In this document: piece by piece, positions 14,757-23,435 of the stretch
Layout of the letters: each line of letters begins with the position of its first letter
Position numbering within the stretch: position 1 is the first letter of the stretch
Assembly: GCA_020849535.1 (NCBI GenBank)
Contig: JADLGB010000283.1
Coordinates: forward strand, 1-54,253
Origin: Candidatus Hydrogenedentota bacterium
Lineage (GTDB): Bacteria; Hydrogenedentota; Hydrogenedentia; Hydrogenedentales; SLHB01
Length of the DNA stretch: 54,253 bases
Direction of reading: 5' to 3'
Notes under the pieces: generated by a model
What the model was told of the DNA's origin: nothing
What the model saw: the letters and a program-made list of their open reading frames with translations, nothing else
Databases searched by the model: none
Position numbers and translations under genes: made by a program

Positions 14757-16637
14757 ATGACGTCGCCAGCTTCACAAGACGAACCCCAACGCGACCAACG
14801 TCAGTTGGACGCGTTGTTCGCCGTACTCTTGCTGGGTTGCAGCCTGGCCGTCTACGCGCGTGCCGTCCAAGGGGACTTTGTCAGCTACGACGACGGAGTG
14901 TATGTGACCGAGAACTCCGTCGTGCAATCGGGCCTGAACACCCGTTCAGTCGCCTGGGCGTTCACCAACGATCATTCGGGAAATTGGCAGCCGTTGACCT
15001 GGCTATCCCACATGCTGGATTGCGAGGTGTTCGGCATGGCCCCCTGGGGTCACCATCTCACGAATATCCTGCTCCACGCGATGAACGCCGCTCTGCTCTA
15101 CCTCGCCCTGAAATCCATGACGCGCAGCACGGGAGCCAGCCTCTTTGTGGCGGCGTTCTTTGCGCTGCACCCGGCGCACGTGGAGTCCGTTGCCTGGGTT
15201 TCTGAGCGCAAAGATGTGCTGAGCGTGTTCTTTGGGTTGTTGGCATTGCTAGCGTACGCCGCATACGCGAGAAAACCCCGCTGGACTTCCTACACGCTGT
15301 TTGTAGGTTGTTACACGCTGAGCCTGCTGGCCAAACCCATGCTGGTGACCTTGCCGGTGGTGTTGCTGCTGCTGGACTTCTGGCCCCTGGGCAGAATGCG
15401 CACGGACGGGCACGGACTGACACGGACTGACACGGACGCGAAGAATGCGCGCGGCGTGCTGGGGCTCATTGTGGAGAAGCTGCCCCTGTTTGTGCTGGCG
15501 GGCGGAGTCTCTCTGGTAACGTTTCTGACGCAGCGCAGTGCCATGAGTTCGTTGGAAGGTCTCCCCTTCTCAATGCGCTTGTCGAATGCCGCCATCGCCT
15601 ACTGGCGCTACATCTACAAGGCCCTATGGCCCTTCGACTTGGCGGCATTCTACCCGCATCCGCGCGAGACGATTTCGCCAGCCGTCGCGCTGATAGCGGC
15701 AGCGGGCTTGGTGGCGGTCACGCTGGTGGCTATCCTGTTGCGACGGCGCAGCCCACACTTTCTGACGGGTTGGCTTTGGTTTCTCATCACGCTGTTGCCG
15801 GTGATCGGGATCATCCAGGTGGGGGTCCAGGCCATGGCGGATCGCTACAGCTACATGCCGTTCGTTGGACTCGGGATCGTGGCGGCGTGGGGCATACCGC
15901 AAGCGATGCCCGGGGGGGTGGCCCGCAGAGTGGTTTTGACCGCCCTTGCGCTGGCACTGGCTGGCTTGTGGTCGTGGCGCACGGTGGTTCAAGTTGGTTA
16001 CTGGCGGGATTCGGAGACCTTGTTCCGCCATTCTCTGGCGGTGACCGGAGAAAACGAGGTCGCGTTGAACGGACTCGCCAACGCGTTGATCGCGCAAGCG
16101 CGTCTCGAAGACGCCCTGCCGTATCTGGAACGCGCCGCCCGGATGAACGCCACCAATGCGGAGACCTTCTACAATCTGGGGACCGTCTATCAGGGCATGG
16201 GGCGGAGCGACTCGGCCATCGCGTACTACCAACAGGCGATTCAAGTGAATCCACGTTACAGCCGCGCTTACAATAACCTTGGCGTGACCTTGATGGGGCA
16301 GAACCGGCACGAGGAGGCGGCGCAAGCGTTGCGCAAGGCCCTGGAGGCGGATGCCACTAACGTGGAGGCCTTGAGCAACTACGGGGCGGCCCTGCTCAGC
16401 ACGGGAAGACTGGACGAGGCGGAAGCGCATTTGCGGTCTGCGCTCGAGCGCTTCCCCGAAGTGGCCTCGCTGCATAATAATCTCGGGGCGGTGCTCGCCG
16501 CCAAGGGAGAGGTGGCTGCGGCGCGTGAAGCGTTCGCCGAGGCGCTGCGGCTTGACCCGGGATTCCCCGAAGCCCAGCGGGGACTTGACGCCATGAATGC
16601 TATCCCAAGAACGCACGGAGCTTTTGGAATTCAGTAA
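14757..16637 (+). CDS. TMTC-like polytopic membrane protein with C-terminal TPRs
   Basis: The 626-residue protein has many hydrophobic segments over residues 20-425, then about five tetratricopeptide repeats (about 435-610). The first loop carries FVSYDDGVYVTENSVV, and later HPAHVESVAWVSERKDVLS. These are hallmarks of the bacterial relatives of TMTC/PMT-type (GT39-like) mannosyltransferases, whose first-loop acidic pair is catalytic. A likely role is transfer of a lipid-linked sugar to exported proteins, with the TPRs binding partners. A cytoplasmic loop (about 216-232) is made of a 10-base DNA repeat and reads RTDGHGLTRTDTD, foreign to the family. The ribosome site is weak. An esterase gene starts 11 bases after the stop. 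Confidence 0.82.
   Translation: MTSPASQDEPQRDQRQLDALFAVLLLGCSLAVYARAVQGDFVSYDDGVYVTENSVVQSGLNTRSVAWAFTNDHSGNWQPLTWLSHMLDCEVFGMAPWGHHLTNILLHAMNAALLYLALKSMTRSTGASLFVAAFFALHPAHVESVAWVSERKDVLSVFFGLLALLAYAAYARKPRWTSYTLFVGCYTLSLLAKPMLVTLPVVLLLLDFWPLGRMRTDGHGLTRTDTDAKNARGVLGLIVEKLPLFVLAGGVSLVTFLTQRSAMSSLEGLPFSMRLSNAAIAYWRYIYKALWPFDLAAFYPHPRETISPAVALIAAAGLVAVTLVAILLRRRSPHFLTGWLWFLITLLPVIGIIQVGVQAMADRYSYMPFVGLGIVAAWGIPQAMPGGVARRVVLTALALALAGLWSWRTVVQVGYWRDSETLFRHSLAVTGENEVALNGLANALIAQARLEDALPYLERAARMNATNAETFYNLGTVYQGMGRSDSAIAYYQQAIQVNPRYSRAYNNLGVTLMGQNRHEEAAQALRKALEADATNVEALSNYGAALLSTGRLDEAEAHLRSALERFPEVASLHNNLGAVLAAKGEVAAAREAFAEALRLDPGFPEAQRGLDAMNAIPRTHGAFGIQ
15401..15440. repeat. Four 10-bp repeat units inside the TMTC-like gene
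   Basis: Units CACGGACGGG, CACGGACTGA, CACGGACTGA and CACGGACGCG run without gaps. The block is flanked by 9-base direct repeats AGAATGCGC (15393-15401 and 15442-15450). The same unit family forms arrays at 41221-41390 and, inverted, at 41521-41560. Because 10 is not a multiple of 3, each unit is read in a different frame. Confidence 0.8.
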
Positions 16638-16648
16638 GGAAAATCACC

Positions 16649-17569
16649 ATGACACTCGACATCTCAGGAATCACGAGGGCACTTATGATTAGTCTGTTCT
16701 GCGTCAGCTTGGCATGGGGCGCATCCGCGCCGACGGCCGCGGAAAAGGGACTTACCGAGATACCCCTCTGGGCAGACGGCGCGCCTGGCGCTTTGGGCAC
16801 TGGGGAGAACGATGTGCCGCGCCTGATACTCGCGCCCGCACCCGCCGAAAAAGCGAACGGCGCCGCCGTGGTGGTGTGTCCCGGCGGCGGTTACAGCGGA
16901 CTGGCCATGGACCACGAGGGGTTCCAGATCGCGGAGTGGCTGAACAGCCACGGGATTTCCGCGTTCATCGCCATTTACCGTCACGCGCCGGGGTACCAGC
17001 ATCCCGTGCCGAGCATGGACGCGATGCGCGCCGTGCGTACGGTGCGTGCGCGGGCGGACGAATGGAAGGTCGATCCCAAACGCATCGGCATCTGGGGATT
17101 CTCCGCGGGCGGACACCTCTCGGCGACGGTGGGCGTGATGCACGCCGCGGGCGATCCGAGCGCCGAGGACCCCATTGACCGCGTGTCCGCGCGGCCGGAC
17201 TTCATGATCCTGTGTTACCCCGTGATTTCGATGATGGACCCCGAGGCCCACGCGGGCTCGCGCAAGAACTTGCTCGGTGAGATTCCCGACCCGGTACTGG
17301 TGGAACGCCTATCGCTCCAGCTTCAGGTGGACAAAGAGACGCCGCCCGCGTTCTTGATGCACACGACGCAAGACACCGGCGTGTCTCCGCGGAATAGTCT
17401 GATGTTTTATGACGCGCTGCTGAAGGCGGGCGTCCCCGCGGAGCTGCACATCTTTCTCGAAGGCCCGCACGGAGTCGGCCTAGCGAACAAGGAACCCCTT
17501 CTGCCTGTGTCCAAGTGGCCCGAGCTTCTGGCGGAATGGCTGCGCGCACAAGGGGTAGTGCCGAAGTGA
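16649..17569 (+). CDS. Secreted alpha/beta-hydrolase (esterase/acetyl-xylan-esterase-like)
   Basis: The 306-residue product has an N-terminal hydrophobic signal (about residues 10-27). The fold is visible from an oxyanion-type loop CPGGGYSGLAMDHEG (77-91), the nucleophile elbow GFSAGGH with Ser152, a probable acid Asp in HTTQDTGV and the catalytic His274 in EGPHGVGL. This is the layout of the 'alpha/beta hydrolase, DUF-type esterase' group often found with polysaccharide-degrading enzymes as carbohydrate deacetylases. Length fits. AAGGA precedes the ATG by 8 bases and the gap to the TMTC-like gene is 11 bases, so the two are probably one transcript. The substrate is unknown. Confidence 0.85.
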   Translation: MTLDISGITRALMISLFCVSLAWGASAPTAAEKGLTEIPLWADGAPGALGTGENDVPRLILAPAPAEKANGAAVVVCPGGGYSGLAMDHEGFQIAEWLNSHGISAFIAIYRHAPGYQHPVPSMDAMRAVRTVRARADEWKVDPKRIGIWGFSAGGHLSATVGVMHAAGDPSAEDPIDRVSARPDFMILCYPVISMMDPEAHAGSRKNLLGEIPDPVLVERLSLQLQVDKETPPAFLMHTTQDTGVSPRNSLMFYDALLKAGVPAELHIFLEGPHGVGLANKEPLLPVSKWPELLAEWLRAQGVVPK

Positions 17570-17718
17570 TTCTCCGAAGGAAGCACCGGGCGCTGACCTA
17601 GCACTTATCCGTCATGCATGCATTTTCTGGTGAACACTTTCTGTCGCCACCAGAATGAACCCGCGCGTTTCGTCGGCGTATTGTGTCATGAAGGACCAAG
17701 GGCCCGAGGAATCTCGCC

Positions 17719-19956
17719 GTGCAAGTGCTGCTCGCAACAAGACACAGCGCCAGTGCAATGCTCATGCTCGGGCTGCTCCTTGCGGGATGCGGGTCGCCAG
17801 CGTCCCCGGTCCGCACAACGATTGAGCCGCCCCTGGACGTCCCCTGGCGGCTCCATGCCCTCGTGCACAACGGCGACCTGGACGGCGTCAAGCAGGCCAT
17901 CGCGGATGGCGCGGACGTGAACGCCTTGGTGCCGGACGAGTGGCACATGTACGACCACGACATGGGGGTGCCGTCGTTCACGCCGTTGCAGGTGGCCGTT
18001 TGGGACTCCAACACGGAGATCGCGCAATATCTCATCGCACACGGCGCGGACGTCCATGTCGCATCCCAGTACGTGCCCAGGCTCCTCGAACTGGCCTTGA
18101 ACCGGGGCAATCCAGAATTGGCCGGCATCCTCCTTGATGCCGGCGCTGACGCCAACGCCGTGCTGCAGAACGCCACTTGGGTCCGCAAGTACCGTGGAGG
18201 TGAAACCGCGCTGACGCTGGCGTACAAGGAGGGCAACAATCGTCTCTTCCAAATGCTCATCGAGCATGGGGTCGACATCAACTATCCCAACGCGTCTGGC
18301 TTCGGCGTGCTGTCCATCGCCGCACTAAAGGGCGAGGCCAGCGAACTGGACGCGCTGATCGGGCTCGGAGCGGATGTCAATGCCCCAGTCCGCATGCCAC
18401 CGCTCCACGCGGCGACCTATGGAGGACAGACCGCCGCAGTCCGCATTCTGCTGCAGCACGGTGCAAATCCTAATGTCTTTTCTCCGGGCGGTCACGTCTT
18501 GCTGGCTGCCGCGCGCGGGAGTCATGCCGAGATCGTCAGGGTGCTGCTCGAAAACGGCGCAAGCCTCAATGCGCGGGATGCATCGGGGCACACTGTGTTG
18601 ACCGCGGCGGATAACTCCGGCATGCCGGACAACTCGCTGGCGATTCTCCTCGAATATGCCGAAGCGGACACGGACCTCGGCGATGGAGACACACCGCTGC
18701 TGATGACCATCCGGCACGGTATGCGTGCGAAGGCCATTGCCTTCGCGCGGGAGCATCAGAATCACCTGGAACAGAAGGTAACCGGGAAGTCGATTCTCTA
18801 CTATGCCCTCGATCGGGGACAATTGGAGATCGCCGGGGCGCTGGTCGAGTTGGACGCCGACGTGAATTTGGTGGTGGAATCGGGCGATCCCCTGCTCATC
18901 ACCCTGCCACGTCCAGCGGACGCCCGGCTTAATGTGTTCCGGTTTCTTGTGGAACATGGCGCCGATGTGTCCGTCCGGGATCTTCAAGGATTCACGGTGG
19001 CAACACGATGCTTCTGGCAGTTTGAGCCATACGATCTACGGTTCATCTGCACGCTCATTCAACACGGCATTGACCTCAACGTCCCCAATGCGGACGGCTC
19101 GACAACCCTCACCCGTGCTGCGAGAATGGGCAACCCTGAACTGGTCCTCATCCTGCTGGATGCAGGAGCCAATCCCAATCTCCCAGGCATTCAAGGCAGG
19201 CCGCCGCTCTTCGACGCGGTGTATCGAGAAGACCACGAAATGATCGCCCTGCTTCTGGAACGCGGCGCGAACGTCGACGCCAGAGACGCGTATCAAGTTA
19301 CCCCGCTCAGTGAAGCGGCGGAGCTCGGGAACGTCTCAGTCTGCAGCCTCCTCTTGGACCACGGCGCGGACATCAACACTCGCCAAGCCTACGGTCAAAC
19401 GCCTCTGCACCGTGCAGCCGGCGTGGGCGTGAAGCAGGACGCCGAAATCGTCGCATTCTTGCTTGATCATGGTGCGAACCCCGCGTCACGAAGCGACGGC
19501 GGCGAGACGGCTCTCATGTCCGCCGCTCCTGTTGCCTGCACCGAATCCATCCGCGTGTTGGTGAGAAGGGGTTGCGACGCGGCGGGGGTCGACCATCAGG
19601 GCAGGACGGCGATCATGCACGCGGCGCGCATGGGTACATTCGATACGATTCCAGTACTCGTGGAGTTGGGTTGTCCCGTGAACGCAACGGACAACGAAGG
19701 AAAAGCGGCCATCCATTGGGCACTCCAAGGGTACGTCGAGCATATCAATTGGTGCGAGAGGGAGTTTCGGGCCTTGGACCGGCGGCGACATGTCCGAGAG
19801 AATCTGGAGCGCAAGTTCACGCAAACGATGGAGTCCCTCCTCGCGGCGGGTGCTGACCCTGATAGACCTGATTCCGATGGCGATTCACCGGCCCAACTGG
19901 CGGAGAAGGCCGGTCTGTTGGACATCGCAGAAGTCTTGCGTGCAGCGTCCCGGTGA
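17719..19956 (+). CDS. Ankyrin-repeat lipoprotein
   Basis: The 745-residue product starts at a GTG preceded by GAGGA. That start gives a basic N-terminus and a lipoprotein signal ending LLLAGC, so the mature protein would be anchored by lipid at Cys. An ATG at 17758 is possible but removes the positive charges. From about residue 45 to the end it is made of roughly 15-18 ankyrin repeats, many with the G-A-D-V/P-N and T-P-L consensus (for example TPLHRAAGVG, GANVDARDAYQVTPL). Ankyrin repeats bind proteins. No catalytic domain is seen. A role in the periplasm or at the cell surface as a binding scaffold is inferred. It converges with mpl. Confidence 0.85.
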   Translation: MQVLLATRHSASAMLMLGLLLAGCGSPASPVRTTIEPPLDVPWRLHALVHNGDLDGVKQAIADGADVNALVPDEWHMYDHDMGVPSFTPLQVAVWDSNTEIAQYLIAHGADVHVASQYVPRLLELALNRGNPELAGILLDAGADANAVLQNATWVRKYRGGETALTLAYKEGNNRLFQMLIEHGVDINYPNASGFGVLSIAALKGEASELDALIGLGADVNAPVRMPPLHAATYGGQTAAVRILLQHGANPNVFSPGGHVLLAAARGSHAEIVRVLLENGASLNARDASGHTVLTAADNSGMPDNSLAILLEYAEADTDLGDGDTPLLMTIRHGMRAKAIAFAREHQNHLEQKVTGKSILYYALDRGQLEIAGALVELDADVNLVVESGDPLLITLPRPADARLNVFRFLVEHGADVSVRDLQGFTVATRCFWQFEPYDLRFICTLIQHGIDLNVPNADGSTTLTRAARMGNPELVLILLDAGANPNLPGIQGRPPLFDAVYREDHEMIALLLERGANVDARDAYQVTPLSEAAELGNVSVCSLLLDHGADINTRQAYGQTPLHRAAGVGVKQDAEIVAFLLDHGANPASRSDGGETALMSAAPVACTESIRVLVRRGCDAAGVDHQGRTAIMHAARMGTFDTIPVLVELGCPVNATDNEGKAAIHWALQGYVEHINWCEREFRALDRRRHVRENLERKFTQTMESLLAAGADPDRPDSDGDSPAQLAEKAGLLDIAEVLRAASR

Positions 19957-20049
19957 GACAAACCTGCAACGGGTTCTCTCCGTGTTGTGAGGTTGCATTG
20001 GCGCAACGCATGGGAAAGAACAGTGCCCTCACCGCATGGGTGAGTGCTG

Positions 20050-20062
20050 TTTGACTGTCAAA
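20050..20062. repeat. 13-bp palindrome between convergent genes
   Basis: TTTGAC, T, GTCAAA. It follows an imperfect hairpin (about 20020-20052, AACAG...CTGTT stem with a bulge) that could end transcription from both sides. No start codon is near, so an operator role is unlikely. Confidence 0.35.
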
Positions 20063-20093
20063 CCGGTGCTATCTTCATGGATTGCCAAGCGGT

Positions 20094-20117
20094 CCCCGCC
20101 TTCGCGAGGATGACGGG
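20094..20117. repeat. REP-like sequence downstream of mpl
   Basis: CCCCGCCTTCGCGAGGATGA followed by CGGG resembles the widespread intergenic core 'CCCGCCTTCGCGGGAATGACGG' known from many proteobacterial genomes. It is a single degenerate copy in this window. Confidence 0.35.
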
Positions 20118-20141
20118 CGTGGCGTTCCCAGGCTCGACTGT

Positions 20142-21551
20142 TCACCGCAACGCGTCGCGCAGCTTGGCGTAGATGCCGCCGAAGGCGCCGTTGCTGAGGA
20201 TGAGCACGATGTCATCCGGGCGGGTGCCGGTTACGATGGCCGTCACGATTTCGTCGACGGAACCCGCGGCGTGGGCTTCGATGCCGGTCTTGCTCAATGC
20301 AGCGGCAAGGGCATCCCGATCAAGGCGGTCCTCGGGTGGGATGGAATCTGCACGGTGAATGGGCCCCAGCCACACCGCGTCGGCTTGCGCGAAGGCCTCG
20401 CGCATCTCGTTCTGAAAACGCTTTGTGACGGTCGTGTTGGAGCGGGGTTCGAAGAGCACGAGCAGGCGGCGGCCCGGCCAGCGCATGCGGGCGGCGGCGA
20501 TGGTTTCTCGGATGGCCGTGGGATGGTGCGCGAAGTCGTCGATAAAGGTGACGCCCCGCGCCTCGTGAAAGACTTCCATGCGGCGGCGCACGCCCTTGAA
20601 GGCGGGCATCGCATCGGCCAATGAGCAAGGGCTCGCCCCGAAGCGCGCCGCCACCGCGACGGCCGCGAGCACGTTCTGCAGGTTGTGGCGTCCAGCGAGT
20701 GGCACGCGCAGCCGGGCCCATTCAGCGCCCTGACGGTAGACGGTGAATTCGATGAGCCCGCCTTGGCCGTTGCCCACTTCGCCGCGCCAGTCCGCGGTTT
20801 CGTGAAAGCCGTAGGTTTCCACGGGACAGTACGAGTGGCCGCGCAGGGCCAACGCGCGCGGATGATCGGCGCACACGAGCAGCAGGCCCGAGCGGGGGAT
20901 TTGACGTAACATGCGTTGAAACGCGAGTTCGATTTCCTCGACATCGTTGTAGATGTCGCCATGGTCGAATTCGAGCGAGGTGACCACGGCCACCTCGGGC
21001 AGATAGTGAAAGAACTTCGCGCGCTTGTCGAAGAAGGCCGTATCGTATTCGTCGCCTTCGATTGCGAAGGGAGCGCCTTGCGCGCCGAGCCGCGCGGAGT
21101 AAGGGAAGTCCAGCGGCTGCCCGCCGATGAGAAAGCCCGGGGCAAGCCCGGCCGCGTCGAGCAGATACGCGGTCAGCGCGGTGGTGGTCGTCTTGCCGTG
21201 GGTCCCCGCGAGCACGATGGATCGACGCGCGCGCAGCACGGAATCCTTCAGCCATTCGGGCAGGCTGACGTAGTGGAGTTTGCGATCGAGCGCGGCCTCG
21301 ACCTCGGGGTTGCCCCGGCTTAAGGCGTTGCCAATAACGACCTGGTCGGGGTTCCAGTCCAGATTGGCCGAGTCGTAGCCTGAGGCCACCGGCACGCCGA
21401 GGGCCTTTACCATGTCTGAAGTGGGCGGGTACAAGGGATTATCGCTGCCGCGAACCTCCCAGCCCGCCTCGATGGCGAGGCGCGCGCCTGCCACCATGGC
21501 CGTCCCGCCGATGCCGGAGAAATGGACCCGCCGTCTTTCACGTGTACTCAT
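20142..21551 (-). CDS. mpl: UDP-MurNAc:L-Ala-D-Glu-meso-DAP ligase Mpl
   Basis: Reattaches the tripeptide recovered from old cell wall to UDP-MurNAc, a peptidoglycan recycling step in the cytoplasm. The 469-residue Mur ligase has an N-terminal UDP-binding segment (HFSGIGGTAM, 10-19), the ATP P-loop GTHGKTTTT (116-124), the Mpl-type central motif EGDEYDTAFFDKRAKFFHY (165-183), EFDHGDIY (194-201), and a C-terminal domain with DDFAHHPTAI and EPRSNT. These separate Mpl from MurC. Length is typical. The ATG at 21551 follows GGGGAG; a TTG one codon earlier is less likely. It implies that the cell wall contains meso-DAP, in line with dapA and dapB here. Confidence 0.95.
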   Translation of the reverse strand: MSTRERRRVHFSGIGGTAMVAGARLAIEAGWEVRGSDNPLYPPTSDMVKALGVPVASGYDSANLDWNPDQVVIGNALSRGNPEVEAALDRKLHYVSLPEWLKDSVLRARRSIVLAGTHGKTTTTALTAYLLDAAGLAPGFLIGGQPLDFPYSARLGAQGAPFAIEGDEYDTAFFDKRAKFFHYLPEVAVVTSLEFDHGDIYNDVEEIELAFQRMLRQIPRSGLLLVCADHPRALALRGHSYCPVETYGFHETADWRGEVGNGQGGLIEFTVYRQGAEWARLRVPLAGRHNLQNVLAAVAVAARFGASPCSLADAMPAFKGVRRRMEVFHEARGVTFIDDFAHHPTAIRETIAAARMRWPGRRLLVLFEPRSNTTVTKRFQNEMREAFAQADAVWLGPIHRADSIPPEDRLDRDALAAALSKTGIEAHAAGSVDEIVTAIVTGTRPDDIVLILSNGAFGGIYAKLRDALR

Positions 21552-21600
21552 CAATACTCCCCAATAGCCGAACGAAGGTGCACCATACTACTGAATCCGG

Positions 21601-21626
21601 AGGTAAAGGTTCATGGTCCTTTACCT
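21601..21626. repeat. Perfect 9-bp-arm hairpin in the mpl/protease divergent gap
   Basis: AGGTAAAGG (21601-21609), 8-base loop, CCTTTACCT (21618-21626). It lies between mpl and the promoter candidate of the serine protease and could be an operator or the folded end of a short leader. Confidence 0.45.
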
Positions 21627-21642
21627 GGTGAGTGGGTCGGGC

Positions 21643-21671
21643 CTGACGAATCGCGGTCTGGAGTGTATAAT
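21643..21671 (+). promoter_or_regulatory. Candidate promoter of the serine protease gene
   Basis: CTGACG (21643-21648), a 17-base spacer and a perfect TATAAT (21666-21671). It lies about 135 bases before the start codon. Confidence 0.55.
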
Positions 21672-21805
21672 CGAGTAACAGCGTTCACGGTGAGTCTCAC
21701 CTATTGGGAGAGGTGTCATCGTGACTTCTCGTCTTGCATATCGATGACCGGACCAGCGGTTGGAAGCCGGTTTTCCGCAGTACTACGAAACACGGAGTGG
21801 ATTTG

Positions 21806-23404
21806 ATGCGCAACCTACTGGTATTGCTTATGTTAGTGTTGGCCGGGGCAACGGCCTCCTGGGCACAGCCGCACGCGGACTATGCTACGGCGCCAGCTTT
21901 GGCGACGAAAGCCGCTCAGGACGCATCCCTCCATCCACTGCCGCAAACCCTTGTCGAATCGTATCTTACACGAATCGACCAATCCCATGTCTTCAACGAG
22001 TACGAAGGCAAGAACGGTGAACTCAAGACCTTGGCCGAGGACCACAAGCAGTACTTGGTTGGGAGCGGATTCCCGGTGGGCATGGATTCGCAAGCTCTTT
22101 TTGGAGAAGGGTTTAGTGATGGATCGATGACGGTATATGAAGCGGCGATCAGTTCCGTGGACGCCGAGATGCTGCGTTTCCTTGTGGACTTGTCTGAACT
22201 GGGCGAAGGCGAGGAAGCCTGGGTCATCGATATGAGCGAACCCCGCGCCTTTGGACCTTACACCAGCGCCGACGCGCGCGAGGGTGGCCGCTGGCTGCCC
22301 ACCACGGTAGGTGAAAGCGCCGTGCTGATGGTACGGACGACCGGCACGGCGGTCCCGCAGATTGCGCTGCTGGGTGTGTCCCATTTCTTTCAGCGTTTTG
22401 AAGAGGTGGTCAAAGCGCTGGCTTGCAATAACAACATCGCGTGCGAGGGCAACGCGACCCTGCAATCCCTGTCGTCCGGTATCGGCATGATGGTGATTCC
22501 ATACGACACCTACGATCAGGCCCTGTGCACGGGTTCGCTGGTCAACAATTCCGACACGGCGGAGTTAGAGCCTTACTTTCTCACAAGCTGGCATTGCGTT
22601 CCCGATTACGCGGACGCCGATGAAGTGGACATCGTGTGGGATTACCGCGCAACGGGCTGCGCCACCAACGATCCTCCCTCGGTCGCGTCGCTGCCGCGCA
22701 GCGTGGGCGAAGTGGTGCTGACCACGAACAGCAGTTATGACCTGACGCTCATGCGCCTGATCTCGGTGCCTTCTGGGTCGTTCGGGCGCACGTATTTGGG
22801 TTGGGAGACGCGCGATCCCATCCTGAACGAAGACATCGTGACCATACACTATCCCGGCGGCACCCATATGCGGATCAGCTACGGCACGGTCATCGGCATC
22901 GATGAAGCGCGCAGCAGCTTCATAAAACAGACCAACGTGCATTGGGACGACGGCGTCACCGAGGGGGGTTCTTCGGGCAGCCCCTTGCTACTGGCGGATT
23001 CCAATTACCGGATCACGGGGACCTTGAGCAACGGCCCCACGCATTCCTGTTCGGATATCAGCGGTAATGTGGATTGGTACACCTCCTTCCGGGATTTCTA
23101 CTCCCAGGCGGATGGTTGGTTGACGGGGACTAATCCGCCGGACCCGGATGGCGGTGGCGATGTCGTGCTGTGCGCGGCGGCGAAGGCGTTCAAGGACAAT
23201 GAGGAGATCCTCAAGAACCTGCGCGCGTTTCGGGATGAGGGACTCATGAAGACGGAGTGGGGCCAGCCGTTGGTGGAGATCTACTATGCCGCCGCGCCCT
23301 ACCTGGTGGATTTGCTGGACTGGTCTCCCAAGGCCAGTGGTGTGTTTCGCATGGCGGCAAGGCCGTTCGCATACTTGGGGTCGGTGTTGTCACACGACGT
23401 GTAG
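21806..23404 (+). CDS. Secreted trypsin-like serine protease with CFI-box-like tail
   Basis: The 532-residue product begins with a signal peptide (MRNLLVLLMLVLAGATASWA). After an about 180-residue N-terminal region rich in acidic and aromatic residues comes a chymotrypsin-fold domain with a complete triad: His263 (TSWHCV), Asp312 (SSYDLTLMRL) and Ser390 (EGGSSGSP). It resembles lysyl-endopeptidase-type proteases. Cysteines at 207, 213, 241, 264 and 285 suggest disulfides and export. The last 80 residues (AKAFKDNEEILKNLRAFRDE, then WGQPLVEIYYAAAPYLVDLL) resemble the CFI-box-CTERM tail found on surface proteins of uncultured bacteria, although the usual CFIATAAYGS start is degenerate (CAAAKAF). 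The ATG at 21806 follows GGAG. Confidence 0.82.
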   Translation: MRNLLVLLMLVLAGATASWAQPHADYATAPALATKAAQDASLHPLPQTLVESYLTRIDQSHVFNEYEGKNGELKTLAEDHKQYLVGSGFPVGMDSQALFGEGFSDGSMTVYEAAISSVDAEMLRFLVDLSELGEGEEAWVIDMSEPRAFGPYTSADAREGGRWLPTTVGESAVLMVRTTGTAVPQIALLGVSHFFQRFEEVVKALACNNNIACEGNATLQSLSSGIGMMVIPYDTYDQALCTGSLVNNSDTAELEPYFLTSWHCVPDYADADEVDIVWDYRATGCATNDPPSVASLPRSVGEVVLTTNSSYDLTLMRLISVPSGSFGRTYLGWETRDPILNEDIVTIHYPGGTHMRISYGTVIGIDEARSSFIKQTNVHWDDGVTEGGSSGSPLLLADSNYRITGTLSNGPTHSCSDISGNVDWYTSFRDFYSQADGWLTGTNPPDPDGGGDVVLCAAAKAFKDNEEILKNLRAFRDEGLMKTEWGQPLVEIYYAAAPYLVDLLDWSPKASGVFRMAARPFAYLGSVLSHDV

Positions 23405-23435
23405 AGTAGGCGCCGCAAACGGTTGCGCCGGGCAT

